The notes below the pieces were generated by a model. The model was not told where the DNA came from. It searched no databases and worked only from the letters and a program-made list of their open reading frames with translations. A stretch of 64,000 bases of DNA from Echinometra lucunter (Eukaryota > Echinodermata > Echinoidea > Camarodonta > Echinometridae): assembly GCA_029962745.1 (NCBI GenBank), contig CM057171.1, positions 21,301,791 to 21,365,790 on the forward strand, in the 5' to 3' direction. A program made the position numbers and the translations under genes. Shown one piece after another: positions 22,990 through 34,304 of this stretch (its first letter is position 1; each line of letters starts with the position of its first letter).

Positions 22990-24465
22990 GGACTTTCCTA
23001 TCATATTTATGGCTTGATAAATTTGTATCATTTATTATTATCCTCTTTCATTATATATGATACAAAAAAGGTTATGTTATTGCCACGCATGAATTGAATA
23101 TGAAGTATGAACTGAGTGTCAAAAGAAAATGTAATTTGCTGACAGAGGTAGTAAATAATAAAAAAATATCTTTAATAACCATAAAACAGAACGAAGGTTA
23201 AAGACAAAAACAATCTTAGGAGCTCTTTCGTCATGTTCTTTCCTTCATTAATGAACATATTCAGGTTTGAAATGAGATTGGATTTGATATTTAGCCCGAC
23301 AGTCCCTCCACATGACCCTCTCCCCTTTCTGTCCACTCAAATAAAAGCAAAGAGAGGTCCTAGGATTGCAGGGCATGGATTTGATCACCCGTCCCGAGTG
23401 CAAAGCACTTTTGATATTGCCTGTTTGATCATGTTCAGTTGTTATGATTTGTTTGGTCTCTCGTCATCACATATTTGGTATCATATGGAAGAAGAAGAAG
23501 AAGCAGAAGAGTAAAGAGAACAAGAACAAGAACAAGAAGAAAAAATAGCCCCTTTACATATAGAGTAGGCCTATAATGTATTTTGATTCCAAGAGATTAA
23601 CTTCTTAAGGAAAAACTATTATTTTACTTGTATCTCTAAGCATACTAATGTAATTTTCATTCTGAAAGCCTGTCGTTGAAAATAAAAGAAAAAATGATGC
23701 TAGCACTACTCTTTGATATGATCATGTAGACTCCATATCATAGAATCATTCAGTCAGTGAGACAGTATAACATCTGAACAGTGGCCCATTGACGGTATTA
23801 GAAAAACCAAAGGTCAATAATTATTCTACAGATTTTTGATATTTCATTTATTCGCTTATAATCATGTGTTTTGTCCCGTTTATCATGTATTTGATTATAT
23901 GAGATCTCTGTAACTAGAATATGTTCAGTATGTATATTTGAATGAATCTATATTGATTAAAATTTGACTAAATTCCACTCTACGCTTTATCATATGCCTT
24001 TTATTCTTGCAATGGAAATTAAACAAAAATGCATATCAGAATGAAAGAAATATCACTCAAAATTTTCCATTCATAATGTTGTAAAAATGAATTGCATTAA
24101 TTATTCATTGTAAAATGAAGCCTATGATTGAATAACGTCCTCATCTGACTATCATTTTTCCCCTCAATCGAAAGGAAATTTCGGGGGGGGGGTGCAAACT
24201 TGATCCCCTCTAAAACGCTCGTACCATGAGTATCAGAGTAATATTGCTACTGTGTTTGTATTAGCTCTCGAGATCGCACTTTTTACTAGCTTTGAAGTGT
24301 TCATTGTAGATCGTAAATGGTAATTCATCTCTCGTCCTCACTGATTGTCTCTCTTCATCAAACAATCATGGAGTACGTGCATGTCCTAGTTTTTAGCAAC
24401 CGCTTTCCCATCTCTCGCTTCCGTAACCTTCTCATCTCTCTCCCTCTTTCATACCGGTGGGGGGG
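22990..24465. other. Non-coding stretch, no gene seen
   Basis: AT-rich sequence with a GAAGAA microsatellite at about 23486-23540 and a G run at 24183-24192. An open frame at 23233-23514 has no recognised domain. Confidence 0.45.
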
Positions 24466-24468
24466 GGG

Positions 24469-24776
24469 GGGGTGTTTCACAAAGACTAAGATTGACTCAA
24501 ATTGCACTTAACTATGGCTGGCCATTCATGCCATTGTTTGCTTTCACCATGGATCTCTCAAAGGATCTGCAAATCATGGACACAAATCTGCAGAATTGAC
24601 AATTTTTATTTTTTATTGATGAAGAAAACAAAAAAAAAAAACATGTAAATTCTGCAAATTTGTGACCATGACTTGCGCATCCCTTGAGAGACCGATGGTG
24701 ATAGCAAACAGTGGCATGAATGGCCTGCCATAGTTAAGAGTGATTTGAGTCAATCTTAGTCTTTGTGAAACACCAC
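24469..24776. mobile_element. Hairpin MITE, family C copy 1
   Basis: The ends are inverted GTGTTTCACAAAGACTAAG. Most of the 305-bp element folds on itself around an AT-rich centre, with arms sharing GGCCATTCATGCCA and CTCTCAAGGGAT. A second copy lies at 54269-54575. No open frame of note. Confidence 0.85.
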
Positions 24777-24849
24777 CAAGGTCACACCATAGGGTGCTCA
24801 ACATTCTAAGGATTTAGTATTTTCCGAGGGTTCTTAGTTTAAGAGATTT

Positions 24850-25700
24850 ATAATTCCGAAAAACACATTTTACCAGAGACTTCATAAAAAATGAAATAGG
24901 GTTCACCACTGTTCACATCAACTAAACACAAATTTTACCAGTTGGTTCATTAAGAAAAATGAAAAGATGTTCATAATTCCGAAACACAAATTGTACAGTC
25001 ATGCTGACAGTGGGTTCATTGAAGAACTGCAGTAGGGTTCATAATTCAAAAAAAAAAAAGGGAGACGGGATTTATTATTCCCGAAATTGAAAAAACGGCT
25101 CGTAATCCAAATTTCAAGGGTCTCGGGCTGAACGTATGGAAGACAAAGTGATTTTGATTTTGTTGTCATGTCTCACTAATTGTGGAATTGCTCATATTAT
25201 TCCCAAACAGTAACGTTATCACCTTTGTAACGTTACCAACCTACCTTTTCATTTTTTTAAAATATTATACATGCATGGAAAAATGATGCTTTTTCTGAAC
25301 AGAAACAAAGATGAGAACCTTGCAAAAAAAATGGGTGATGTTTGTTATTTTAAAGGTTCATTATTCCGAAGCACGCAAATTGCGTATACCTAGATGTTCG
25401 TTGCTCCGAAAATGAAAAAGGATCGTTAATCCGAACATTTGTGGCGTTATTCCGAAGATTCGATAATCCGAAAATGAAATAAGTTTCGTTATTCCGAAAA
25501 TAACCAACGAACTAACGAAACTTATTTCATTTTCGGACTAACGAACCTTCGGAATACCGAACCTTATTTCGTTTTCGGATTAACGAACCTTCGGAATAAC
25601 GAATCCCTTTTTTCATTTTCGGACTAACGAACCTTCGGATTAACGAACCTTCGGAATAAACGAACCTTCGGAAGAACGAACCTTGAATAACGAACTGTAA
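24850..25700. repeat. Inverted array of CGTTATTCCGAA motifs
   Basis: The left half carries spaced GTTCATAATTCCGAA and CGTTATTCCGAA motifs. The right half (about 25500-25690) carries the opposite strand, with close repeats of AACGAACCTTCGGA(A/T)TA and TTCATTTTCGGA. The whole can form a large imperfect hairpin centred near 25500. Probably a foldback element expanded by slippage. Confidence 0.65.
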
Positions 25701-25749
25701 CCGAAAAAGTAACCTTCAGAATTATAACCCGTTCAAAAAAATGACATGT

Positions 25750-26690
25750 ATGAGTATCACATCAACGAAACATTACCAGACAGAACAACAACATGGCGTC
25801 GTATACTGCACTACTTTGGCAAAAGGAAGCAAGTGACAAAGGTGACATTTTCTGTTAAAGAGCAAAATGTGTCTGTCATTTACATTCATGTCAATACAAT
25901 ATCATCATATCTTACCTATCATATCTCTCAGTAGGATGAGTGTTTATACATAAAATTTGGCCTGGAAGAAGAGAACTTTGTATAAAATAAGAAAGCATTA
26001 ATAAATCAGATTTGGTTGGTATGTCACTTGCTTCTTTCATACCTGTTGCGGTGACGATAATGAGCGAGCCGTGACCTAGGTGTGGTTGAGGTCAGCGCAA
26101 AGTCAATTTGGCGATGTGATTGGGTAATCACTGTCGCTCTTCTTGATAATCAACTTGCAAGCTCTACCCTCTTGTCTTCCTCTTAATAGCTTGGATGTAT
26201 TTTTCAAGGTATTGCTGGCTCGTTATAATTAGTGTAAAGCTGGAAGTGTGTTCAAGGTTCAATAGGTTCAGTTGATCTGAAAGACGCCAAAGGTCACTGG
26301 GCCGTATCGATAACAGTAGCATTTGCTTAGAAGCTAAAGCTACCTAGTCATAACTATTACGCCAAAGTGAAAGCTGATCGACTATTGCGCTGGACCCTTT
26401 TCTTGGCTAGAGGTCTGTACCGGGTGTTCCAAAAAGTGGAAAGGCTGATTTTCATTTTTTCAGTGTAGGGGACATACCTTACCTTTAAAAATAATATAAT
26501 TTTTAAAATACATTTTTAAAGCATCTTCTGTCTGAGAGAAAAATACCAAGATCATCTATGTCCATCTTCTAAAAGTGCCTTTTTCACACATGTTTTATGG
26601 CATGTTTCTTTTATTTAAATGCATCATTTAGTGTCATTAGGCTTTCCTCAACCATTGTAACTTTTTTGTTCAATTGGGTTTTTACAGACG
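25750..26690. other. Non-coding stretch, no gene seen
   Basis: No convincing coding frame, RNA gene or complete mobile element is seen. A 62-codon frame at 25746-25934 has no recognised family. Confidence 0.4.
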
Positions 26691-26694
26691 TGTA

Positions 26695-26867
26695 TCAATC
26701 AATTATGATTATTTACACCTGGGACCGACCTTTAACATCACCATTCGAAAGATGTGGCAAATGTAGATTCATATCTTGCCAAAGGACATTAGTGCCGCTG
26801 CAGGGATTCGAAACCCAGACCTTGTGGTTCAAAGTCCGGACACTAATCCACTGAGCCACAGCACCTC
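26695..26867 (-). mobile_element. tRNA-derived SINE
   Basis: The minus strand begins with a tRNA-like head: box A GTGGCTCAGTGGATTAG and box B GGGTTTCGAATCCC near 26805. A body with CCTTTGGCAAGATATGAATC follows, shared with the copy near 52.2 kb. The head lacks the full cloverleaf of a functional tRNA, so this is a SINE rather than a tRNA gene. Confidence 0.75.
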
Positions 26868-27565
26868 TACCTAAATGTTACTCAAGCACACAAACATGTT
26901 ACACAAACACTGATAAAAGCCATTCTTGACATAACTATACTCAAATCGGTCGCGAAAATCTAAATAAAATGGCACAGAATCAAACTTACTTAAAGACCAT
27001 GGTTAACATTGTTATGATTTAAAAAAATCTTTTTTTGTTACTTGAAAATGGGATAAACATAAGGGTTATAGTGTAAAAATACCATTCTGAAAGTTTCAAA
27101 GTATAATATCCACAGGAAGTATTTTTAAATATAAAAAAATGTGAACCAATGTTTGAAAAATATACGACGGTCGGTTGCACAGAATAGACATAAGGAGTGC
27201 GCATGCGCGTATGACTCACCTTACCGTACTGTGTGTATTGGCGTATCACGCGGCGGGAGGCACATAACGGCATTTTCAAATTCACACAAAGTGGTCCTCT
27301 CAGTGATTGTCTCGTGAGACGAAGGATAATAAAATTGCCGTTTGCGTCTAACTTACACTTTTTCATTCTAAATTATGATTGGTTGCAGGGTTTTTGAGTA
27401 CAAATACAAGTACTCATACACATGTTTCATCTTAGTTTGAGAATTTTTTAAATCAGCTACTCACAAAGTTAGCCAATGCCTTTAACCAGTTTCAGTTATT
27501 TTAACCAATGACCAAAATGATGTAAGAAATACTTTTCGAAGCAAAGTACTTACAAACTGCCGTTA

Positions 27566-28260
27566 AAGGCCCCCTCACACCTGACCGAATGTAGGCGGAC
27601 GAAGGGTGACGAATGGGAAAAATGCACGAAATGCACGCGAATTCAACGAATTCAAATAAAATTTCCGTCAAATCATGCGATCAGTAACTATTGTCAAATT
27701 TTATCAACGAACGGTAAGCGAAGGATAAATATGACATGCGAAGAATATCGATTTTTCGGTTCACCTCTTTGAGTAAATTGCAGCCGAAAGCGAGCGAGGG
27801 GTTGATATAACCCAATAAGACGAACGAACAGTGAGCAATGGTTTGATATGGCGTGCGTTTAGAAACGAAGACGACGGAATAGATCGGGCGTTTGTCATCG
27901 TGTTGCTTCGTTAAGGGTTCTTTCGAGATCGGTCCACTTTGGCAAAAGCGCGATGAGGGACTATGCGCGACAATGACACACGAACGATAAACGAACGATT
28001 ACCGCAGACTAAATAAGAGATGCGAATTCAAACAGATGACCAACCATTTTTCAATTCGTTGGGAAATTTTAAACATGCTCAAAATTTCCGCGCGAATTTG
28101 AATAATCGCAGCTGTTAGTTCAGAAGGTGTACGAACCCAAACACGAAGGGTAAATATGATTTACTATCAGTTACCATTGAAAACGATTTTCAAAAAAATG
28201 CCTTTCGCCAGCCATCGCAAGGCATATTTCAGGCAATTCGGTTAGGTGTGAGGGGGCCTT
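27566..28260. mobile_element. DNA transposon-like element with 25-bp TIRs at TTAA
   Basis: The ends are AAGGCCCCCTCACACCT(G/A)ACC at 27566 and its reverse complement ending at 28260, with one mismatch over 25 bases. TTAA occurs at both junctions (27563-27566 and 28259-28262), as in piggyBac-type insertion, though the exact boundary is one base ambiguous. The interior is rich in ACGAACGA and GCGAAT-type words and has no transposase frame. Confidence 0.75.
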
Positions 28261-28261
28261 A

Positions 28262-30600
28262 AGCTTTTTTGAGACAAAATTAGCTCAAGCACAGAGCTAC
28301 GGTTCAAAAATTCTTCTGAATGATCTCAATCATGTGTCAATGGGCTCTTGGTAAAACGTTATTAATCAACTATAGGGCCGGCCCAGCATTGCCAGGTAAG
28401 CGGTATGGTGTTTGACAGGTGGTATATTGTTTGAAAGTTTTCAACAGGTTATGCACGCCAACATCAGATCAAGATGCCTTCTGGAAAATTATACAACTGT
28501 ACAAAGGAGATTTGTGCTCCGATGCGTAAGCCTTGTCGAAGCTTCACTCCTCGCTCACTTTTCAAATTTGATGCAGAAAGCGATTTTACCAACTGCTTTT
28601 AAATGTAACCAATTTGGTTTTAATTTTCAATTTTGTAACAAACCTTGAGACTGAAGATGAATACATGTATCCGCTTACTAATGGTCTTAAAAAGGAAGTG
28701 CGGGCAATTTGAAATTTTAAAATAAAGACGGGTAATTTACATCATGTTTTTCCAAGAAAAAGCGTAAGCTACCAACAGAGGAACTTGCAAAATAGCAAGT
28801 AAAAGCTTTCTGAAGAAAGAATATTTCTCCTTTTCATACAGGCATTTCCTAAACTGGTAGGCCTTTGTGTACAAGAACAAAACCTTTCCTTTTGATTTTT
28901 CAGGAAATTTTGAATAGGAATGTTAGCTCATGATGCAGAAGAAACAAGCATCTATACTTGTTTTAGTTAGCAATGGCTTATTTGGATATCTAAAGATACA
29001 AGAAAAAGGTTAGTAAAAATCATTTGCTATTTTTATCGATACGGCCCTGATTCAAAGTTTGATTCATGTTTCTGTGGATACTACAAACTATTATTCAAAA
29101 AACTTATCAATTTTTGCAAGTAAGCATTTAGCTGTTTGAACTATGTGTAATTCTTTGTAAAAGTACATGTACCTGGAAAAAAAAAACAGTACAGTAAATT
29201 AAAGTGTTGCTGAGATTGTGTAACACTGAAATAAATACATTAAAAAAAAACAACAAATAAACAAACAAATTCTAAAGCAGCCCCTTTGACTCGCACTTAA
29301 TTTTTCCCGTGCTTCATCTTTTCCCATCATGAACATCTAGTGACTGAAGTGCAACAATTTGGCATAGACGGTCTGTTTGATTAGCCATTAGATAATGTTT
29401 TTGTGAGAGAGGGTGCATGTGTGTGTCTCAAGGCTATAAGCAAATTATTTGAGTGTTTGCTGCTGCCATTGCCATTAATCACCGTTAATCATGTTAATGG
29501 AGTAGATTTGAAGATGAAATGGAAGGCTCGGTGTCTTTTTTTCACTAGGGGCCGTGGGGATAGTGGCTGCAGTACTCTGCTCCCATACACACACAATTTA
29601 ACAGAAAAAAAATGAAGATGGGAAGATAAAAAGCAGAATCCTTAACTTGTAAAAACTAAGAAATTGCCCACAGACTTGCAAAAGGGTAGAAGAAAAAACC
29701 TTGCACCCCGCTGGTTTGGTTGTCAGCCCCCCCCCCCCCATCACGTCCCGCATCCCCTACAAGGCATTAGAAAATAAATGAGTGAAGTGGAGTTTTGAAA
29801 CTGGTTTTGACGTTTTAATCCCCTGTTGCCATTTTATTTTTATAACTCCCGTTTTAGTTTTTCTTTTCATTATCTTTATCCTTGGCGATAGATCATAACA
29901 CTGTACACGAAAGTTTGTCTATGACTTGACGTTTTCATATTTCCCATTGAAAATTGACCCTGTCGAAGCGGTATTAATGAATCTCAACAATTTGCCTAGA
30001 ATCATGTAATTGCTCTGCTTTCAATTTCATGTCAAGAGACAACAACAGCACCTCTCTTATAATGCTTCGCTGCTGTCCATTTACATGCTGTCGATATCCA
30101 TTTAGCGTTTAATTTTGTATACGTGTCGCCCTTCTGTTCATTTAATTCTGCCGTCATAATATTTCCGCTCTTCACTCACTTAAGTGACAGTTTTTCAACA
30201 CGAGCTCATTTTGTTGATCAATTCTAATATCTCTAATAGAGCACAAATTCTGAGTGGTTTTATCCTCTTCTAAAGAGTTCATTTCGAATATAGCGATGTT
30301 CTCTTTATGTCATCTCAACAGTTGACGCATCCAACCAAATACTTTTCATTTTCCAACCGCAATATCCGATAAGTGCATGTCTGTATCTAGGCCTTCTGCA
30401 GATTATGCAATACCAAACATCCTTTGAATTGCTACATATTTTACTTTTTCTGGAAAGGCACATCGTTGTTTCTATCATAGTGGTTTTGCATTGTAAAATA
30501 TTTTTCCATCCTAATACTCGGCTGAAATACAGAGGTCTTTATTCGTATGTAGGCCTATGCGGTTCAGACGTTGCACAGACTGTCAAGTTCATGGACACCT
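28262..30600. other. Non-coding stretch before GPCR 2
   Basis: AT-rich sequence without convincing coding exons. Frames at 28412-28648 and 29403-29615 lack recognised families. A C run occurs at 29728-29740. This region should hold GPCR 2 regulatory sequence, but no specific element was recognised. Confidence 0.4.
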
Positions 30601-30619
30601 TTTCCTTTGAAGTACCAAG

Positions 30620-31723
30620 ATGAATTTAACTGGATTTCAATATCCTGGGACATTTGGGGAATGGAAAACCCTGGACATCGTTGCACTTATAATCTTCGCC
30701 CTCCTCGCCGTCCTCACGCTGTTTAGCAACGTCTTTGTCCTACTAGTCCTTCATCGCGGAGGCCATCGTTTTGAAGAAGTCATTCGATTTCTTATCCAGG
30801 CCTTAGCAGTTGCTGACCTCGTAGGAGGTGTTACTTGTAGCATTCTTCAAGTACTTAGTTACGTGTTCCAATGGTTCCCTTTTTCAATTAAGGTCTGTAT
30901 AATCATTCCCCTTGTTACCGTCTACATGGTTCTCAAGTCATTGTACATCATGTGTTTGATCAATCTCTACAGGTGTGTTTCCGTAACATATCCCTTGACT
31001 CACTTGCGGTATTGGAACCTTAAAAGGATGCGCGTTATGTTTTATATTGGAAAGTGTGGAGTGATTTGTTTCGTAGTGCCTCTTCTACCTGTAAAGAGCT
31101 TGGCATTCGGGAAACCAATGTACAGCGCTTGTGATCTTAGTCTTATTGATCCTTGGAAGTCATTGCTTTATTCTCCAGGATTAATACGAAATTTGTCAGC
31201 AACGGCTGCTGTGACCATCGCGGCTTTTCTGATACCACTCATCATCCTTACTGTCACAAACACCAAACTTCTCATTGCCGCTTTTAAAGCCAGACGTAGA
31301 ATCGCGAAGAGAAAGAAAAACCAAAACATTAGCCAGATGTTTACCACTTCCTCATCTGCTTCAGGAATCTCCCAACGTAGTCAGCAAGGTGACGCCCTCA
31401 ACGGTAGCAAGAACAACGCCCCCAAAGTCTGCCGAATTCGTCGAACAGCGATCGGGTTTAAGGGCTTTAAAACCGTTCTTGTCACCACAAGCATGTTTTA
31501 TGTCTCCTGCGTCCCATTCTGTGGTCTCCTTGTGAATTTGCTTGCCAGCCATTATGAAAATTTTGGATCTGCCGTGGTTTTGGCGGTTTACGTCTGTCTT
31601 TTGAGTAATGCTTGGTGGAACGCCCTCATCTTCTTCTTCACCTCTAAAACTTTCAGAGAAGAGGCTGTCAAACTGAAGAATGGTTTCAAAAACTGGTTTC
31701 AAGAACAGGTTCATGTTCGCTGA
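30620..31723 (+). CDS. Single-exon rhodopsin-class GPCR 2
   Basis: A complete 367-residue intronless receptor beginning MNLTGF (N-glycosylation sequon). It has N37 (1.50), D66 (2.50) in LAVADLVGG, extracellular Cys in KVC and YSACDLS, an altered DRY (YRC in INLYRCVSV), SCVP in place of CWxP, NALIF in place of NPxxY, and helix 8 TSKTFREEA. It is closest in the window to GPCRs 1 and 3. The third intracellular loop has a strongly basic RRRIAKRKK stretch and a Ser-rich segment. Ligand unknown. Confidence 0.93.
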   Translation: MNLTGFQYPGTFGEWKTLDIVALIIFALLAVLTLFSNVFVLLVLHRGGHRFEEVIRFLIQALAVADLVGGVTCSILQVLSYVFQWFPFSIKVCIIIPLVTVYMVLKSLYIMCLINLYRCVSVTYPLTHLRYWNLKRMRVMFYIGKCGVICFVVPLLPVKSLAFGKPMYSACDLSLIDPWKSLLYSPGLIRNLSATAAVTIAAFLIPLIILTVTNTKLLIAAFKARRRIAKRKKNQNISQMFTTSSSASGISQRSQQGDALNGSKNNAPKVCRIRRTAIGFKGFKTVLVTTSMFYVSCVPFCGLLVNLLASHYENFGSAVVLAVYVCLLSNAWWNALIFFFTSKTFREEAVKLKNGFKNWFQEQVHVR

Positions 31724-31755
31724 GATAGGTAACGAGTGATATCTTCTAATGTTGT

Positions 31756-31920
31756 GGTGTAGGGCTGCACCTGACTTTCAAGCGAGAATACAAGGGTTCG
31801 AACTCCAGTAGTAAGATTCTTTCACCCAGGAGTTGAAAAGGTATGGAGGACCCAGGCACTTCATAAGCAGGGGGACATCACAACTGAATTCAAGATACCA
31901 ATAAACCTTGATAAACATGT
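31756..31920 (+). mobile_element. Possible tRNA-like SINE fragment
   Basis: A box B-like GGGTTCGAACTCC at about 31794 follows a weak box A-like GTGTAGGGCTGCACC. It lies about 35 bases after the GPCR 2 stop. A fragmentary SINE is possible; support is weak. Confidence 0.35.
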
Positions 31921-32547
31921 TAATCCTCTGTGCTGTGTATCGATTTGTGAGTTGTTCTCCCTTTTCCGAATAGGTACATCACCATGCACACAAGTCCTAC
32001 CAGTCATCAGTTCTGATATACATGATTCGATATTTTAAACAATCTAAAGACATCGGGTTAAAGAACAAATTGACTGCACTATCTTATTACCCCTTTCTTC
32101 CTGCACTTGGCTATACGCAAGAGGGAGGGGGGGGGCAGGGGCAAACATTTTCAAACCCTTAATTTGTAAAAAGAAAAATCTCCAAACATCCATAGAAAAT
32201 AGGCATCAAATCCTTCAATTACAATGCTCAAATGACTAAAAATGCTTCCTCGTGAAAACGGGACCTGCAGCAGTAATCCATTTGAAATGAATGATAATTT
32301 CCAGCTATGAGCCACCATTTTTTTTTTCATACCCCGATGTACAATGTAAGGGCAAGTCAGAATTATGTCGCTTGACCATGGTGACAAACTTGTTTTCCCT
32401 AACAAGTTTCATCATGTTTATCCACTGATCATAATTACATAAATTCTGAGTTTTTATCCGTGCTCTTTTGGAAGAATTTTCACCCTAGACACTTGTATGC
32501 CTTTGGATCACATGTTTTAACGTAAAAAAAGCCTTATTACATTATAC

Positions 32548-33077
32548 CATTGGCGTAAATCCCGGGGGGGGGGGGGGATGGGGGGATGGGGGGATGGCGT
32601 GTACAAATATCCCCCCCACTTTTTAAGGAAAAAAATATATTTTAATTAATCAGTTAGTAAAATCTTTGAATATCTGTCATAAACAACCATCATATTTTAG
32701 AATTTCTATTTGAAAATGCGATTGAAATCCAAAAAAGTGGTTATTTTTGGCTCGCTCGCTCGTCATTTTAGAATTTCTATTCGAAAATGCGATTAAAAAT
32801 GAGAAGAGTGGTTATTTTTGGCTTGCTCGCTTTGCTCGCTCATATTTTAGAATTTCTGTTTGAAATTGCGATTAAAAACTAGAAAAGTGGTTATTTTTGG
32901 CTCACCCGCTTCGCTCGCTCGCAAAATAAATATTAAAATGTGTGTAAGGGGGTCTGTGCGGGTCGGTTAGGGTGTGTGCTTATACTTAAGTGTGAGATCG
33001 ACAGAAAAAAAAAATCGTCAAAAAAGTCAATCATCCCCCCCCCCCCCCCCACTACTCAGAGTGGATTTTTGCCGGTG
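32548..33077. mobile_element. hAT-like element, family D, with three internal units
   Basis: Flanked by the identical 8-bp duplication CATTATAC (32540-32547 and 33078-33085). Ends are CATTGGCGTAAATCC and the reverse complement of CACCGGCAAAAATCC. A G run lies inside the left end and a C run inside the right. The interior has three units of about 85 bp (ATTTTAGAATTTCTATT...GTGGTTATTTTTGGCTCGCTCGC). No transposase. Confidence 0.85.
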
Positions 33078-33546
33078 CATTATACACCTGTTATTTTTTG
33101 TTTATTTAGCCTATTTTGACAACCTAAATGCGCTAAGCTATTTACCTTGGTTCAAACCTTAAAAACTATCCTCTTCACAGGTTTTGTTGATATTGTTGTT
33201 TAGTTTTGCTTTTTTCGCGCTGCCGCACCAACCCGGAAGTTTAAGCACGTCTTACCATAATTTGGATTAAAGCTTATACGTTTTTGTTTTGTTTTTTTTG
33301 TGGGGGGGGGGGGTGCTTTTTTTTTTTTTTTTTTGGTTATCTTTTTCTAAAATAAGCTCCAAGGTTCCAACGACCTTCTGAATTGTTTGTATGAAATTCA
33401 AGATGCACATGCACTTTTACTCTGCACACTATTATTATCATGTTGTATCATTATTTTCGTTTGTCCTTGTACGGGATGTTCGTTATCTGCAACCGTCCGG
33501 TGAATACTTAAAGCATTTATCATGATACGTAACATGAAAAATAAAC

Positions 33547-33749
33547 CAGGGCGGCGCCAGGGTAATTTGATGGGGGAGGGGGAGGTGACCTACAGCTGAA
33601 TTCATTTACGTCGTAAATGAACATAGGAATATTATAGTTGCTAGACTCTACCTTCAGACTTGCCAATACTCTTCGTCTGCCTATTTCTTCCTCAACACTT
33701 GCAAAAACCAAACGGGGGAGGGGGGCTGCCAACAGTAGCGCCGCCCCTG
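33547..33749. mobile_element. hAT-like element, family B copy 2
   Basis: A 203-bp element with ends CAGGGCGGCGCCAGGG and AGTAGCGCCGCCCCTG, flanked by AAATAAAC (33539-33546) and AATTAAAC (33750-33757), a 7/8 match. G runs lie near both ends. No coding capacity. Confidence 0.8.
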
Positions 33750-34304
33750 AATTAAACCAATATTTCATTGAACCCCATAACTATTTATTGCGCAAAAGCC
33801 TAATCAATGAATGTGTATGCCTACCATTAAAGTTTGTTTTTGATACCTTTCCTTGGATCCAATATGCTTGTATGTTTGATAAAAACAGTCCAATCCATCA
33901 TAAAAAAGATTATTTGTCTCAGAACCAGAGCAGATGAACAGCGAATGGAAGACGTATTAAACAGGAACAGTTCATGTATCCTTCATGCAGTTAACGAAAA
34001 CAGGCTAGAACGGGAAAGTGCAATTCTCTCGTACTCTGCGATTGATAAGGATCTCGTCGACTTGCGATCTGCTAGCTACCGACAAATAGTCATTCGATGA
34101 AATGACTCAATGAACAAATCTTTGATATGGGCTTTGATATTTGGAGGCTGTGAATAGTCATCCAGTAGTTGGAATCAGCGAGAAATAGATTGAGATTAAA
34201 AATATTAATTCATTCGTGGAGTTTCAAGACTTCTTAACAACAGTCACAAAGTACTGTTTAAATACGTTTTGGCTTTGTTACAGAACTCGCTCCTGACGAT
34301 GTAA

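Noticed and set aside
26780..26867. A functional tRNA gene
   Set aside because: A and B boxes are present but the arms do not close a good cloverleaf and the segment continues into a SINE body shared with other copies.
31361..31714. 117-codon minus-strand frame opposite GPCR 2
   Set aside because: A shadow of the real receptor frame; no domain and no independent support. The same holds for 41379-41747 opposite GPCR 4.
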